Assembly (NCBI GenBank): GCA_041736255.1
Contig: JBGSTZ010000011.1
Span: 1-54,319, forward strand
Source: AVCC01 sp041736255
Lineage (GTDB): Bacteria > Pseudomonadota > Gammaproteobacteria > Burkholderiales > Burkholderiaceae_D
Direction of reading: 5' to 3'
Length of the DNA stretch: 54,319 bases
In this document: positions 1 to 7,597 of the stretch, in pieces
Numbering within the stretch: position 1 is the stretch's first letter
Layout: every line of letters begins with the position of its first letter
Notes under the pieces: generated by a model
The model's input: only the letters and a program-made list of their open reading frames with translations
Database searches by the model: none
What the model was told of the DNA's origin: nothing
Translations under genes and position numbers: made by a program

Positions 1-93
1 CCCATCAACCATCGCAGACAACCCTGTCGCTGTCGCCCGTCCAAATGTACTTATCAAATAATCCGTGTACAACTCAAGTTCAGCTTTTTTCAT
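1..93 (-). CDS. transposase, N-terminal fragment (cut by window edge)
   Basis: The reverse strand reads ATG at 93 and stays open for 31 codons to the left edge, so only the N-terminus is visible. It begins MKKAELELYTDYLISTFGRA and continues with a TGLSAMVDG motif. From memory this start is typical of a DDE transposase family common in proteobacteria (N-terminus of the type ELELYTDYL..TFG.ATATGLSAM); the exact IS family cannot be assigned from 31 residues. The insertion-sequence end should lie between 94 and about 300, but no inverted repeat can be identified because the partner end is outside the window. Confidence 0.6.
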   Translation of the reverse strand, partial: MKKAELELYTDYLISTFGRATATGLSAMVDG

Positions 94-313
94 TTCAACA
101 GATTAACAATTTATACTGAGGCCTGCGTAACATCAGTTACATAATATTGAAAGTGCTGTTCTGATGGAAGGTTCTGTACAGCAATGTATAAACCGCGCAC
201 AACTAAATAATGCAACACAAAAAATAATGCCGCATCTTGTTGTAAATCATTTGGAACAAATTTAACATTATTGAATCTTATAAAAATATAAATTAAAACA
301 CGATGGCCGAAAT

Positions 314-1318
314 ATGAATATTAAGCGTGTGGCGGTTTCGGCTGTGGTGCTAGGTATATGTATTCCTATTGTTTTGATTTTATATTCTCGTTTCTGGCAG
401 CCTGCGCTTTCCCCATTGCCTATATTGATCGCGCGATTTAATACGCCGCATAGCGGATTGCTGCAAATTGCTGAAGCGAAAGGCTATTTTGTCGAAGAAG
501 GATTGCACGCCACAATAAAAACTATACCTACCGGCCCTGAAGTAATTGCACAGGTGCTGCGCGGTGAGGTGGACGTGGGTACTTCGGCTGAAACGCCCAT
601 CGCCTTGGCACTGGCGAATGGAAAAAAATTTAAGATTATTGCGACGATTTTTTCTTCAAAATCTTATATAGGTGTCGTTGCTCGCAAGGACCTTGGAATT
701 ACCTCGCCAGCTGGCTTGAGGGGGAAACGGGTCGGTTTTGTTTTTGGGACGGCGTCACATTACCAATTAGAAACCTTTTTGGCGCTTTACAATATTCCAT
801 TTGATGCGCTTACCTTGGTTCCGCTCAAGCCGGATGTATTAGTTGCTGCTTTGGTTGCAGGCGAGGTAGATGCCATATCGATTTGGGCGCCTTATATAAC
901 CAAGGCGCAACAACAATTGGGTGGCGACGCTCAGACATTTTTGCCTAAAGAGTTGTACCCGCAAATGACCAACCTGATTGTTCGTGCTGATTATGTAAAG
1001 AACAATCGCGAAGCGACCGACCGGCTGTTACGGGCGCTACTCAAGGCGGAAAATTTCGCTCAAACCCATCCGGAAAAGGCCATCGCAATCATCGCAGCGG
1101 CGTCGGGCATCAGCACTAGTGAATTACGTAGCCATAGCGATCCGTTAGCTTATGAATTAACGCTCAAGCAATCACTCTTGCTGGCTATGGAAAATGAAGT
1201 CCGATGGGGATTTCAGCGCGGAATAGTTCCAGAGGGCCCGTTCCCCGATGTCTTGCATGCGTTCGAAACAGAGCCACTGAGTGCGATTAAACCCGCTGGC
1301 GTTACTATTTTGAGATAA
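314..1318 (+). CDS. membrane-anchored ABC-type substrate-binding protein (NMT1/SsuA/TauA-like), probably a sensory input protein
   Basis: A 334-residue periplasmic binding protein. Residues about 6-27 are a hydrophobic signal or anchor segment without a clear cleavage site or lipobox. The rest has the fold pattern of the nitrate/sulfonate/taurine/thiamine-precursor binding family: an opening AxFNTPHSGLLQIAEAKGYF region near residue 40, ALANGKKFKIIATI near 100, and GLRGKRVGFVFGTASHY near 137. The family binds small anions or pyrimidine precursors; the ligand here is unknown. No ABC permease or ATPase gene is nearby. The stop codon is 2 bases from the GTG of a histidine kinase, and two receiver genes follow. 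That context suggests ligand sensing rather than transport, which is an inference. The ATG at 314 is the only good start before the hydrophobic segment. Confidence 0.8.
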   Translation: MNIKRVAVSAVVLGICIPIVLILYSRFWQPALSPLPILIARFNTPHSGLLQIAEAKGYFVEEGLHATIKTIPTGPEVIAQVLRGEVDVGTSAETPIALALANGKKFKIIATIFSSKSYIGVVARKDLGITSPAGLRGKRVGFVFGTASHYQLETFLALYNIPFDALTLVPLKPDVLVAALVAGEVDAISIWAPYITKAQQQLGGDAQTFLPKELYPQMTNLIVRADYVKNNREATDRLLRALLKAENFAQTHPEKAIAIIAAASGISTSELRSHSDPLAYELTLKQSLLLAMENEVRWGFQRGIVPEGPFPDVLHAFETEPLSAIKPAGVTILR

Positions 1319-1320
1319 CA

Positions 1321-2829
1321 GTGAATATTCGCCAAACTCTGCAAATTTCTGCATATGTCAGTATCGCCAGCGTGGCGTTGGTGGCTGCCATGATCATTTT
1401 CTTGAACGTGATGGATGAGGATCATGCTGAGGCAAGGATAAATTTGAATGCAGCGGTGAATAAAATTTCCATGATTCGTGGCTTTCTTCCCGAGTTGTCG
1501 GGATCTTCGCATCGGCGCGCGGCGCTGCAGTGGCAGACACAATATGCGGAATTGACGCCGATACTCGGGGCCCTGCTTCCGCGCGATGCACAAACGCAAT
1601 CTCTCAAGGACTGGATTCTCGAAGAGAATGGCGCGGTTGGCTCTTTGTTTGCTAATCTTTCAAGCGCGGACCAAAGCACGGCTTCAAAAGAAAGCCTGGA
1701 AATAATCGCAGGCCAACTCGATGTCAGAACTGCATCGATGCTATTTGACGTGCTGAAAATGAGTGACCTGACGGTTGAGCGCATCAATTATCAAAAAGCC
1801 GTGGCGCGTAACTTTATGGGGATTTTCGTAGCGATACTTGCATGCGTTATCGTGTGGTTACTGCAGATTTTGGATCGCAGAATCGTCAGGCCTATCGTCA
1901 AACTGGAAGAAGCGACCGCGATGCTCAGTGCCGGCACACTCGATAAGCCGATTTCGATCTCCGGCAGCGACGAGATTGCCGCGCTGGCGAAAAGCTTCGA
2001 CTACATGCGCATCGCCCTGCGGGACCGGTTGATTGAGCTGGGTGCTGCCCGCGCACTGATCAAGGAAGAAAACGACAAGCTGGCGCAGCGAGTGGAAGAG
2101 CGCACTGCCGAACTCAAGGCCGCCAACAAGGAATTGGACAGTTTTGCCTACGCCGTTTCGCATGATTTGCGAGCACCATTGCGCGCCATGAGCGGCTTCA
2201 GTCGGGCCTTGATCGAAGATTACACGGCGCAATTATCAGGCGACGCTCTCATTTATCTCGACCAAATCAACATCGCCAGTTTGCGCATGGGCGCATTGAT
2301 CGAAGGCTTGCTGGTCTTGTCGCGCTCCACCCGCGCCGAACTGCGCTACGACGAAATCGATCTTTCCAGTATGGCTGATCGCATTTTGGCGGCGCTGTCA
2401 CACGCCGATCCCGAGCGGAAAGTGGCATGCGAAATCGATCCGGAACTGACTCTGCGCGGCGATGCACGCATGGTCGAGGTGGTGATGACCAATTTATTAG
2501 ACAATGCATGGAAATACACGCAGCACACGCCACAGCCTGTGATTAGCGTCTACGTCGAACGCAAAGACGGAAACTGTTTCATTTGCGTGGCCGATAACGG
2601 CGCGGGTTTCGATATGGCGCATGCGGGTAAATTGTTCCAACCTTTTCAGCGCCTCCACCGGCAAGAGGAATTTCCGGGAATCGGTATTGGTTTAGCCACC
2701 GTTTCGCGCATCGTGCAACGCCATGGCGGTGTTATGAAAGCTGAAAGCGCACTGGGCAAGGGCGCTTCGTTTTGCTTTAGTTTATTGCCTGACGACAGTC
2801 CTGATAGTACAGAGAAGGAAACCACATGA
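1321..2829 (+). CDS. membrane sensor histidine kinase with HAMP domain
   Basis: A 502-residue kinase starting at GTG, 2 bases after the binding-protein gene. Order: transmembrane helix at about 10-30, extracytoplasmic region to about 155, second helix at about 160-183, HAMP linker (IVRPIVKLEEATAML), a short coiled segment, a HisKA dimerisation domain with VSHDLRAPLRAM (His281), then an HATPase domain with NLLDNAWKYT (N box), DNGAGFDMAHAG (G1) and GIGIGLATV (G2). The kinase core resembles bacteriophytochrome-type kinases, which pair with Rcp1-like single receivers, and such a receiver follows immediately. The extracytoplasmic region may contact the upstream binding protein; this is inferred from gene order only. 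It ends 4 bases inside the next gene. Confidence 0.88.
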   Translation: MNIRQTLQISAYVSIASVALVAAMIIFLNVMDEDHAEARINLNAAVNKISMIRGFLPELSGSSHRRAALQWQTQYAELTPILGALLPRDAQTQSLKDWILEENGAVGSLFANLSSADQSTASKESLEIIAGQLDVRTASMLFDVLKMSDLTVERINYQKAVARNFMGIFVAILACVIVWLLQILDRRIVRPIVKLEEATAMLSAGTLDKPISISGSDEIAALAKSFDYMRIALRDRLIELGAARALIKEENDKLAQRVEERTAELKAANKELDSFAYAVSHDLRAPLRAMSGFSRALIEDYTAQLSGDALIYLDQINIASLRMGALIEGLLVLSRSTRAELRYDEIDLSSMADRILAALSHADPERKVACEIDPELTLRGDARMVEVVMTNLLDNAWKYTQHTPQPVISVYVERKDGNCFICVADNGAGFDMAHAGKLFQPFQRLHRQEEFPGIGIGLATVSRIVQRHGGVMKAESALGKGASFCFSLLPDDSPDSTEKETT

Positions 2830-3275
2830 GGACGGCCAAAAACATCCTGCTAGTAGAAGACAACCAACAAGATGAAATGCTGATCTTGCGCGTTTTACGC
2901 AAAAACAATCTGGCCAATGAGATCACCGTCATGCGCGATGGTCAGCAGGCTGTCGATTACTTGTTCCGCGAGGGCGAATTTGCCAGTCGGGAAGGCACGG
3001 ATTTTCCTACGGTAATTTTGCTCGACATCGGATTGCCCCGTCTTTCCGGGCTGGAAGTGTTGGGACGTTTGCGTGCTGATGCGCGCACCCGTTTGTTGCC
3101 GGTGGTTATTCTGACCTCCTCCGATGAAGAGCAAGATCGCTTGCAAAGCTATCAGAATGGCGCCAACAGCTTCGTGCGCAAACCACTGGACTTTGCCGAA
3201 TTTGTGGAGACGATAACGCGCCTCGGTGTGTATTGGCTTGCCATCAACGAAATACCTCAGGAATTGCAGCGATGA
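2826..3275 (+). CDS. single-domain response regulator, Rcp1-like
   Basis: A 149-residue stand-alone receiver whose ATG overlaps the stop of the kinase gene (ATGA). The acidic pair ED (11-12), phosphoacceptor Asp67 (ILLDIGLP), Thr/Ser in VVILTSSDEE and Lys in FVRKPLDF are all present. The insertion around REGEFASREGTDFP and the loop after the phosphorylation site are typical of the Rcp1 family that serves phytochrome-like kinases. There is no output domain, so it probably relays phosphate to another protein. The next gene, overlapping its stop, carries its own receiver plus GGDEF and EAL domains and is the obvious downstream partner. Confidence 0.87.
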   Translation: MRTAKNILLVEDNQQDEMLILRVLRKNNLANEITVMRDGQQAVDYLFREGEFASREGTDFPTVILLDIGLPRLSGLEVLGRLRADARTRLLPVVILTSSDEEQDRLQSYQNGANSFVRKPLDFAEFVETITRLGVYWLAINEIPQELQR

Positions 3276-5764
3276 ATGCACCGCTTTATCTACTCGCGAT
3301 TGAAGATGTCCTTGCCGATTTTCTGCTGATCGAGCGCCATCTGCGCCAAAACGGGCTGGACGTTCGTTGTCGTCAGGCCACCAATTCGATCAATCTTGCC
3401 GCCGACTTGATCGACATGCACTGGGATGTCGTGCTGGCCGATTACAACGTTCCAGGAATGGTGTTTCAGGAAACCTTGGCGCTGGTGCGTTCTGTCCGTC
3501 CAGAAATTCCGGTCATCCTCATATCAGGCAACATCGGCGAAGAAAGAGCAGTTGAATTGCTCAAATTAGGGGTGACGGATTTTATCCTGAAAGATAATCT
3601 GACACGGCTGGTGCCAGTCATCAAACGCGCACTGTACGATGCTGAACAACTATGCATGCGCCGCGCCGCCGAACTCGCGCTGATTGAAAAAGACGAATTG
3701 ATGTTGGAAATGAGCAAACTTGCACATATCGGCGGCTGGGAATACGACCCGGCGACTGGAATATGTGCATGGACCGATGAGGTCGCGCGGATTCATGAAA
3801 CGGAGCCATCGGCAGATACCAGTATTTCCTTCCTTTTGAGTTTTTTTCAGGGAGAGGGGCGGCAGCAAATTAAAAATGCTTTTAGTCAAGCCATTGAGTT
3901 TGGCGAACCCTTCGATCTGGAGTTGGAGATCATAACCGCCAAAGGAACACGCAAGTGGGTGCGAAAGGTCTGTGTACCGTCCCGCAATGGCTGCCCCACA
4001 GCCAAGATACGCGGCGCGATTCAAGATATCACCGAGCGCAAATGTAGTGAAATGCTGTTGTTGGAGCAAAAAGAGTGGGCAGAAGTGACGCTGCATTCGA
4101 TTGGAGATGGCGTTATCACCACCGATGCACAGGCCAACATTGATTATCTGAATCCATTGGCTGAGGAATTAACCGGCTGGAGCAGGGAAGCGGCTATCAA
4201 TAAACCCTTGATGACGGTGCTAAATATTGTCGATGAAAACAAGGAATTGCCGATGCCGAACCCGATCTTGCTGGTTTTGTCGGAAGGGAAAATCAATCAT
4301 CTTTCCGTCGATTGCTTTCTGATCCGGCCAGACGGCAAGAGCTCGGCAATCGAACATTCTGCAGCGCCGATCCGGGGCCGTGATGGCAGCATCGTCGGTG
4401 CCGTATTGGTATTTCGCGACGTTACCGCATCCAAGGAAATCAACGTGCAAATGGCGTATCTGGCCACGCACGACGCGCTTACCGGCTTACCGAGCCGGAT
4501 ACTGATTTGGGACCGGCTGGAGCAAGCAATTACCGCCGCACATCGGGAAGGTACTTGCGTAGGTGTTTTATTTTTGGACCTCGACCGTTTCAAGAATATC
4601 AACGACTCATTGGGGCATGCTGCCGGCGATTCTATTTTGCAACAAGTTGCTTTAAGACTCCTGTCGGTAACGCGCGCGGTCGATACCATTGGTCGTCAGG
4701 GCGGTGATGAATTCATGATTATTATGCCGAGCATTCACTATCAAGTGCATGCCGCCGATCTGGCAAAGAAAATCCTGAATGCCGTTTCGGAGCCCTATTT
4801 TGTCAACGGGCAAGAGCTGAACATGACGTTCAGTATCGGCATCAGCCTGTATCCGCATGATGGTGCCGACGCCGGCGCGTTGGTCAAGAATGCCGATGCT
4901 GCCATGTACCACGCCAAGGAATCCGGGCGCGACAATTATCAATTCTATTCAGCAGAAATGAACAATAAGGCAGCAGAACGCCTATCGCTTGAAATGCAAC
5001 TGCGCCATGCGGTGGAGCGACGCGAGTTCATCGTCCACTACCAGCCGAAAATTGATGTGGTGCATAAAAAATTGATAGGCGCGGAAGCATTGATTCGCTG
5101 GCAGCATCCGGACTCCGGGTTGCTGAGCCCTGGCGCTTTTATCAATATTGCCGAGGAGAGTGGATTGATTGTGCCGATTGGTCATTGGATAATGGAAGAA
5201 GTCTGTCGACAAAATCAGGCGTGGTTGCAGGGCGGACTTGCGTGCGTTCCGATTTCAGTCAATCTGTCGGCGCTGCAGTTCCGCGACAAAGTTCTGGTTG
5301 ATTCACTGCGGATATTGTTGGAAAAAATCGGCCTGCCGCCTGAGCTTCTGGAGCTAGAGCTAACTGAGAGTTTCATTATGCAAGATACGGATGTTGTGAT
5401 CGAAACCTTGCACAAACTCAAGGGGCTTGGTCTGATTCTGTCGATTGACGATTTTGGCACCGGGTACTCCAGCCTCAGCTATTTAACGCGGTTCCCCATC
5501 GACAAGCTGAAGATTGATCAATCATTTGTGAAAGGCATCACCAATGACATCAATGACAAAAACGACGTTTCAATCATCAAGGCGATTATCAGCATGGCAC
5601 ATAGCTTAAGGATGGGTGTCATCGCCGAGGGAGTCGAAACTTCAGAGCAGTTTGCGTTCCTGGAATCGAATCAGTGCGATGAAATCCAAGGGTACTATTT
5701 TAGCCAGCCAATTCCTGCGGCTGCTTTTGAAGAAATGCTGAAAGTGCAGCACACGCTGCATTAA
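3272..5764 (+). CDS. response regulator with PAS, GGDEF and EAL domains (cyclic-di-GMP turnover)
   Basis: An 830-residue multidomain protein starting at the ATG that overlaps the previous stop (a start at 3233 is open but lies inside the upstream gene). Order: receiver (Asp57 in VVLADYNVPG), a PAS fold with PAC (about 145-265, LAHIGGWEYDPATG), a second PAS (about 275-390), GGDEF diguanylate cyclase domain and EAL phosphodiesterase domain. The cyclase motif GGDEF (477-481) is intact and is preceded at the right distance by RAVD, the product-inhibition site pattern. The phosphodiesterase motif EAL (605-607) is intact, as are ELTES, IDDFGTGYSSL and AEGVET. Both activities are therefore possible. 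It is the output end of the four-gene operon starting at 314 and would convert the sensed ligand into a cyclic-di-GMP change. Confidence 0.9.
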   Translation: MNAPLYLLAIEDVLADFLLIERHLRQNGLDVRCRQATNSINLAADLIDMHWDVVLADYNVPGMVFQETLALVRSVRPEIPVILISGNIGEERAVELLKLGVTDFILKDNLTRLVPVIKRALYDAEQLCMRRAAELALIEKDELMLEMSKLAHIGGWEYDPATGICAWTDEVARIHETEPSADTSISFLLSFFQGEGRQQIKNAFSQAIEFGEPFDLELEIITAKGTRKWVRKVCVPSRNGCPTAKIRGAIQDITERKCSEMLLLEQKEWAEVTLHSIGDGVITTDAQANIDYLNPLAEELTGWSREAAINKPLMTVLNIVDENKELPMPNPILLVLSEGKINHLSVDCFLIRPDGKSSAIEHSAAPIRGRDGSIVGAVLVFRDVTASKEINVQMAYLATHDALTGLPSRILIWDRLEQAITAAHREGTCVGVLFLDLDRFKNINDSLGHAAGDSILQQVALRLLSVTRAVDTIGRQGGDEFMIIMPSIHYQVHAADLAKKILNAVSEPYFVNGQELNMTFSIGISLYPHDGADAGALVKNADAAMYHAKESGRDNYQFYSAEMNNKAAERLSLEMQLRHAVERREFIVHYQPKIDVVHKKLIGAEALIRWQHPDSGLLSPGAFINIAEESGLIVPIGHWIMEEVCRQNQAWLQGGLACVPISVNLSALQFRDKVLVDSLRILLEKIGLPPELLELELTESFIMQDTDVVIETLHKLKGLGLILSIDDFGTGYSSLSYLTRFPIDKLKIDQSFVKGITNDINDKNDVSIIKAIISMAHSLRMGVIAEGVETSEQFAFLESNQCDEIQGYYFSQPIPAAAFEEMLKVQHTLH

Positions 5765-5811
5765 AATCATCAGCGTAATTTAATCAACTTTATTAGATTG
5801 AAAGGCTATGA

Positions 5812-6624
5812 ATGATTGTGCGCGTTTTCATTGTCGACGACGAAGCTCCGGCGCGCGCCAGGCTGACAACCCTGTTGGCCGATATCGCCGCGGAATGCCC
5901 GCATCAGATCGTAGGCGTTGCCAAAAACGGCGCGCAGGCGTTGACCGGCATTGCCCACAGTCAGCCCGATATTTTGTTGCTGGATGTGCACATGCCTGGC
6001 ATCAGCGGGATGGCATTGGCCGCCCAGTTAGTGCAGCAGGCGCGCCTGACGGTAGCTCAGGTGCCAGCGATCATTTTCATCAGCGCGCACGAGGAATACG
6101 CGCTGGACGCTTTCGAGGTGCAAGCGCTCGATTACTTATTGAAGCCGGTGCGCGCATCCCGTTTGGCCGCTGCGCTGCAGCGCTTTAAGCCGGTAACCGT
6201 ATCGGCATCCGAGCGCAGCGCGTATTTGCCGCTTGCCGCCAACTCTCCAGGACAAGTCGGGCGTCAACATTTTTCAGTGCAGGAACGTGGTCGTATTTTG
6301 CTGGTGCCGATTGAGGATGTGCTGTACCTGAAAGCCGAATTGAAGTACGTGACACTGCATACCCGCACGCGTGAATATCTGATCGAGGCGTCGCTGGTGT
6401 CGCTCGAACACGAGTTGGCCGCAACCTTCGTGCGCGTGCATCGCAATGCGCTAGTAGCGCGCAGCGTCATCTGCGGCGTGGAGCGCGCGACTGGTCTGCA
6501 GGCAGTGGAGGGCGAAGATCAGATGAAAGGGGGAGATTGCTGGCACGTGATCCTGCGCGACACGGCAGAACGTTTGCCGATTTCACGCCGCCAATGGCCA
6601 GTGCTGAAAGCACTGGTGCGTTGA
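5812..6624 (+). CDS. LytTR-family response regulator (AlgR/LytR type)
   Basis: A 270-residue two-domain regulator. The N-terminal receiver has DDE (9-11), phosphoacceptor Asp58 (ILLLDVHMPGISG) and Lys in DYLLKPVRASRL. The C-terminal LytTR DNA-binding domain (about 145-268) shows the ILLVPIEDVLYLKAELKYV and FVRVHRNALVARSVI patterns. In related Burkholderiales an AlgZ-type kinase usually sits next to such a gene; none is beside it here. The gap of 47 bases after the cyclic-di-GMP gene allows co-transcription, but the family is different, so it may be an independent unit. The ATG at 5812 gives the shortest complete receiver. Confidence 0.85.
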   Translation: MIVRVFIVDDEAPARARLTTLLADIAAECPHQIVGVAKNGAQALTGIAHSQPDILLLDVHMPGISGMALAAQLVQQARLTVAQVPAIIFISAHEEYALDAFEVQALDYLLKPVRASRLAAALQRFKPVTVSASERSAYLPLAANSPGQVGRQHFSVQERGRILLVPIEDVLYLKAELKYVTLHTRTREYLIEASLVSLEHELAATFVRVHRNALVARSVICGVERATGLQAVEGEDQMKGGDCWHVILRDTAERLPISRRQWPVLKALVR

Positions 6625-6724
6625 TTGGGGCACCAGTGCAAAATACATGGAGTATGCTAAAAAATAGCATTTTTTCCGAATATTCTATATGCGGTAAGTA
6701 TAAATACAGCGCACTGTATATTCT

Positions 6725-7486
6725 CTATCTCTGAAAGAAAATCACCGTCATCACAGCGCCGGTAATAATTACCACCGTGCGTACCAGTTTGGCTGGCATT
6801 CTGCGCGCCAGTCTGCCGCCGAGATAGCCGCCGAGTGTGGAACAGACCATCATTGCAAATGCCAGCGGCCAGTTGATGGCGCCGCCTGCCGCGTAGACCA
6901 GCACCGAGATTGCCGTCAAGACGGCGGACGCTAGGTTCTTCAAGCCGTTCATGCTGTTCATGTTGGTTTCGCCCAGCAGCGCAAACGCTGCCAGCAACAG
7001 AATTCCGAGGCCGCCGTTGAAATAGCCGCCGTAAATCGCCACCAGAAACACGACAATCGACGGCCAGACTGAGTCCGGCGCAAAGCCGGCCGATCCTGAC
7101 GCGTGCGAAAAGCGGTTGGCCAGTTTACCGCCAAACGCAAACAGGCAGGTTGCTGCCAGCAGCAACCACGGAATGATGCGGCGAAAACCAGCATCCGACG
7201 TCGCCAGCAACAACGACGCGCCGATCAGGCCGCCTATCAGGCTGAACACGACCAGTTTTTGCATGGTCATGGAACGCAAACTGCCGAGATCGTCCTTGAA
7301 AGCCAGCGCGCCTGTCACGTAGCCCGGCAATAACGCGGCGGTGCCGGTGGCATTGGCCATGATCGGCGGCACGCCGACAAACACTAGGGCGGGAAAAGTC
7401 AGGAAACTACCGCCACCGGCAATCGCGTTCAAGCCGCCGGCGAACAGCGCAGCAGTACAAATTATTACCCAGTGCATTAAGGTCAT
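6725..7486 (-). CDS. TSUP (TauE/SafE) family membrane transporter
   Basis: A 253-residue integral membrane protein with about eight predicted hydrophobic helices. The N-terminal half carries the family signature AGGLNAIAGGGSFLTFPALVF..GVPPIMANATGT (shown in part), and the C-terminal half repeats it as NGLKNLASAVLTAISVLVY. TSUP proteins export sulfite, sulfonates or related organic anions; the substrate here cannot be told from sequence. It is transcribed leftward, away from ppc with which it is in tandem: the ppc stop is at 7598, so the two are 111 bases apart with a palindromic hairpin between them. ATG codons at 7486 and 7477 are both possible starts. Confidence 0.85.
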   Translation of the reverse strand: MTLMHWVIICTAALFAGGLNAIAGGGSFLTFPALVFVGVPPIMANATGTAALLPGYVTGALAFKDDLGSLRSMTMQKLVVFSLIGGLIGASLLLATSDAGFRRIIPWLLLAATCLFAFGGKLANRFSHASGSAGFAPDSVWPSIVVFLVAIYGGYFNGGLGILLLAAFALLGETNMNSMNGLKNLASAVLTAISVLVYAAGGAINWPLAFAMMVCSTLGGYLGGRLARRMPAKLVRTVVIITGAVMTVIFFQR

Positions 7487-7564
7487 GGCGGTCGAAGCGG
7501 GAGTGTGTTATCCCGTGTGTTTTGTGGGAATAGATGCAGTAAAAAGTGCAGTTGGCAATATTAA

Positions 7565-7592
7565 GTAGCGCAGGCACGTAGGCCTGCGCTAC
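7565..7592. repeat. REP-like palindromic hairpin between ppc and the TSUP gene
   Basis: Perfect 11-bp inverted repeat GTAGCGCAGGC / GCCTGCGCTAC with a 6-base loop, just beyond the ppc stop codon. The GTAG start followed by a GC-rich palindrome is the usual look of REP elements. It could also slow or end transcription leaving ppc, although there is no U-run. Confidence 0.6.
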
Positions 7593-7597
7593 TGGCA

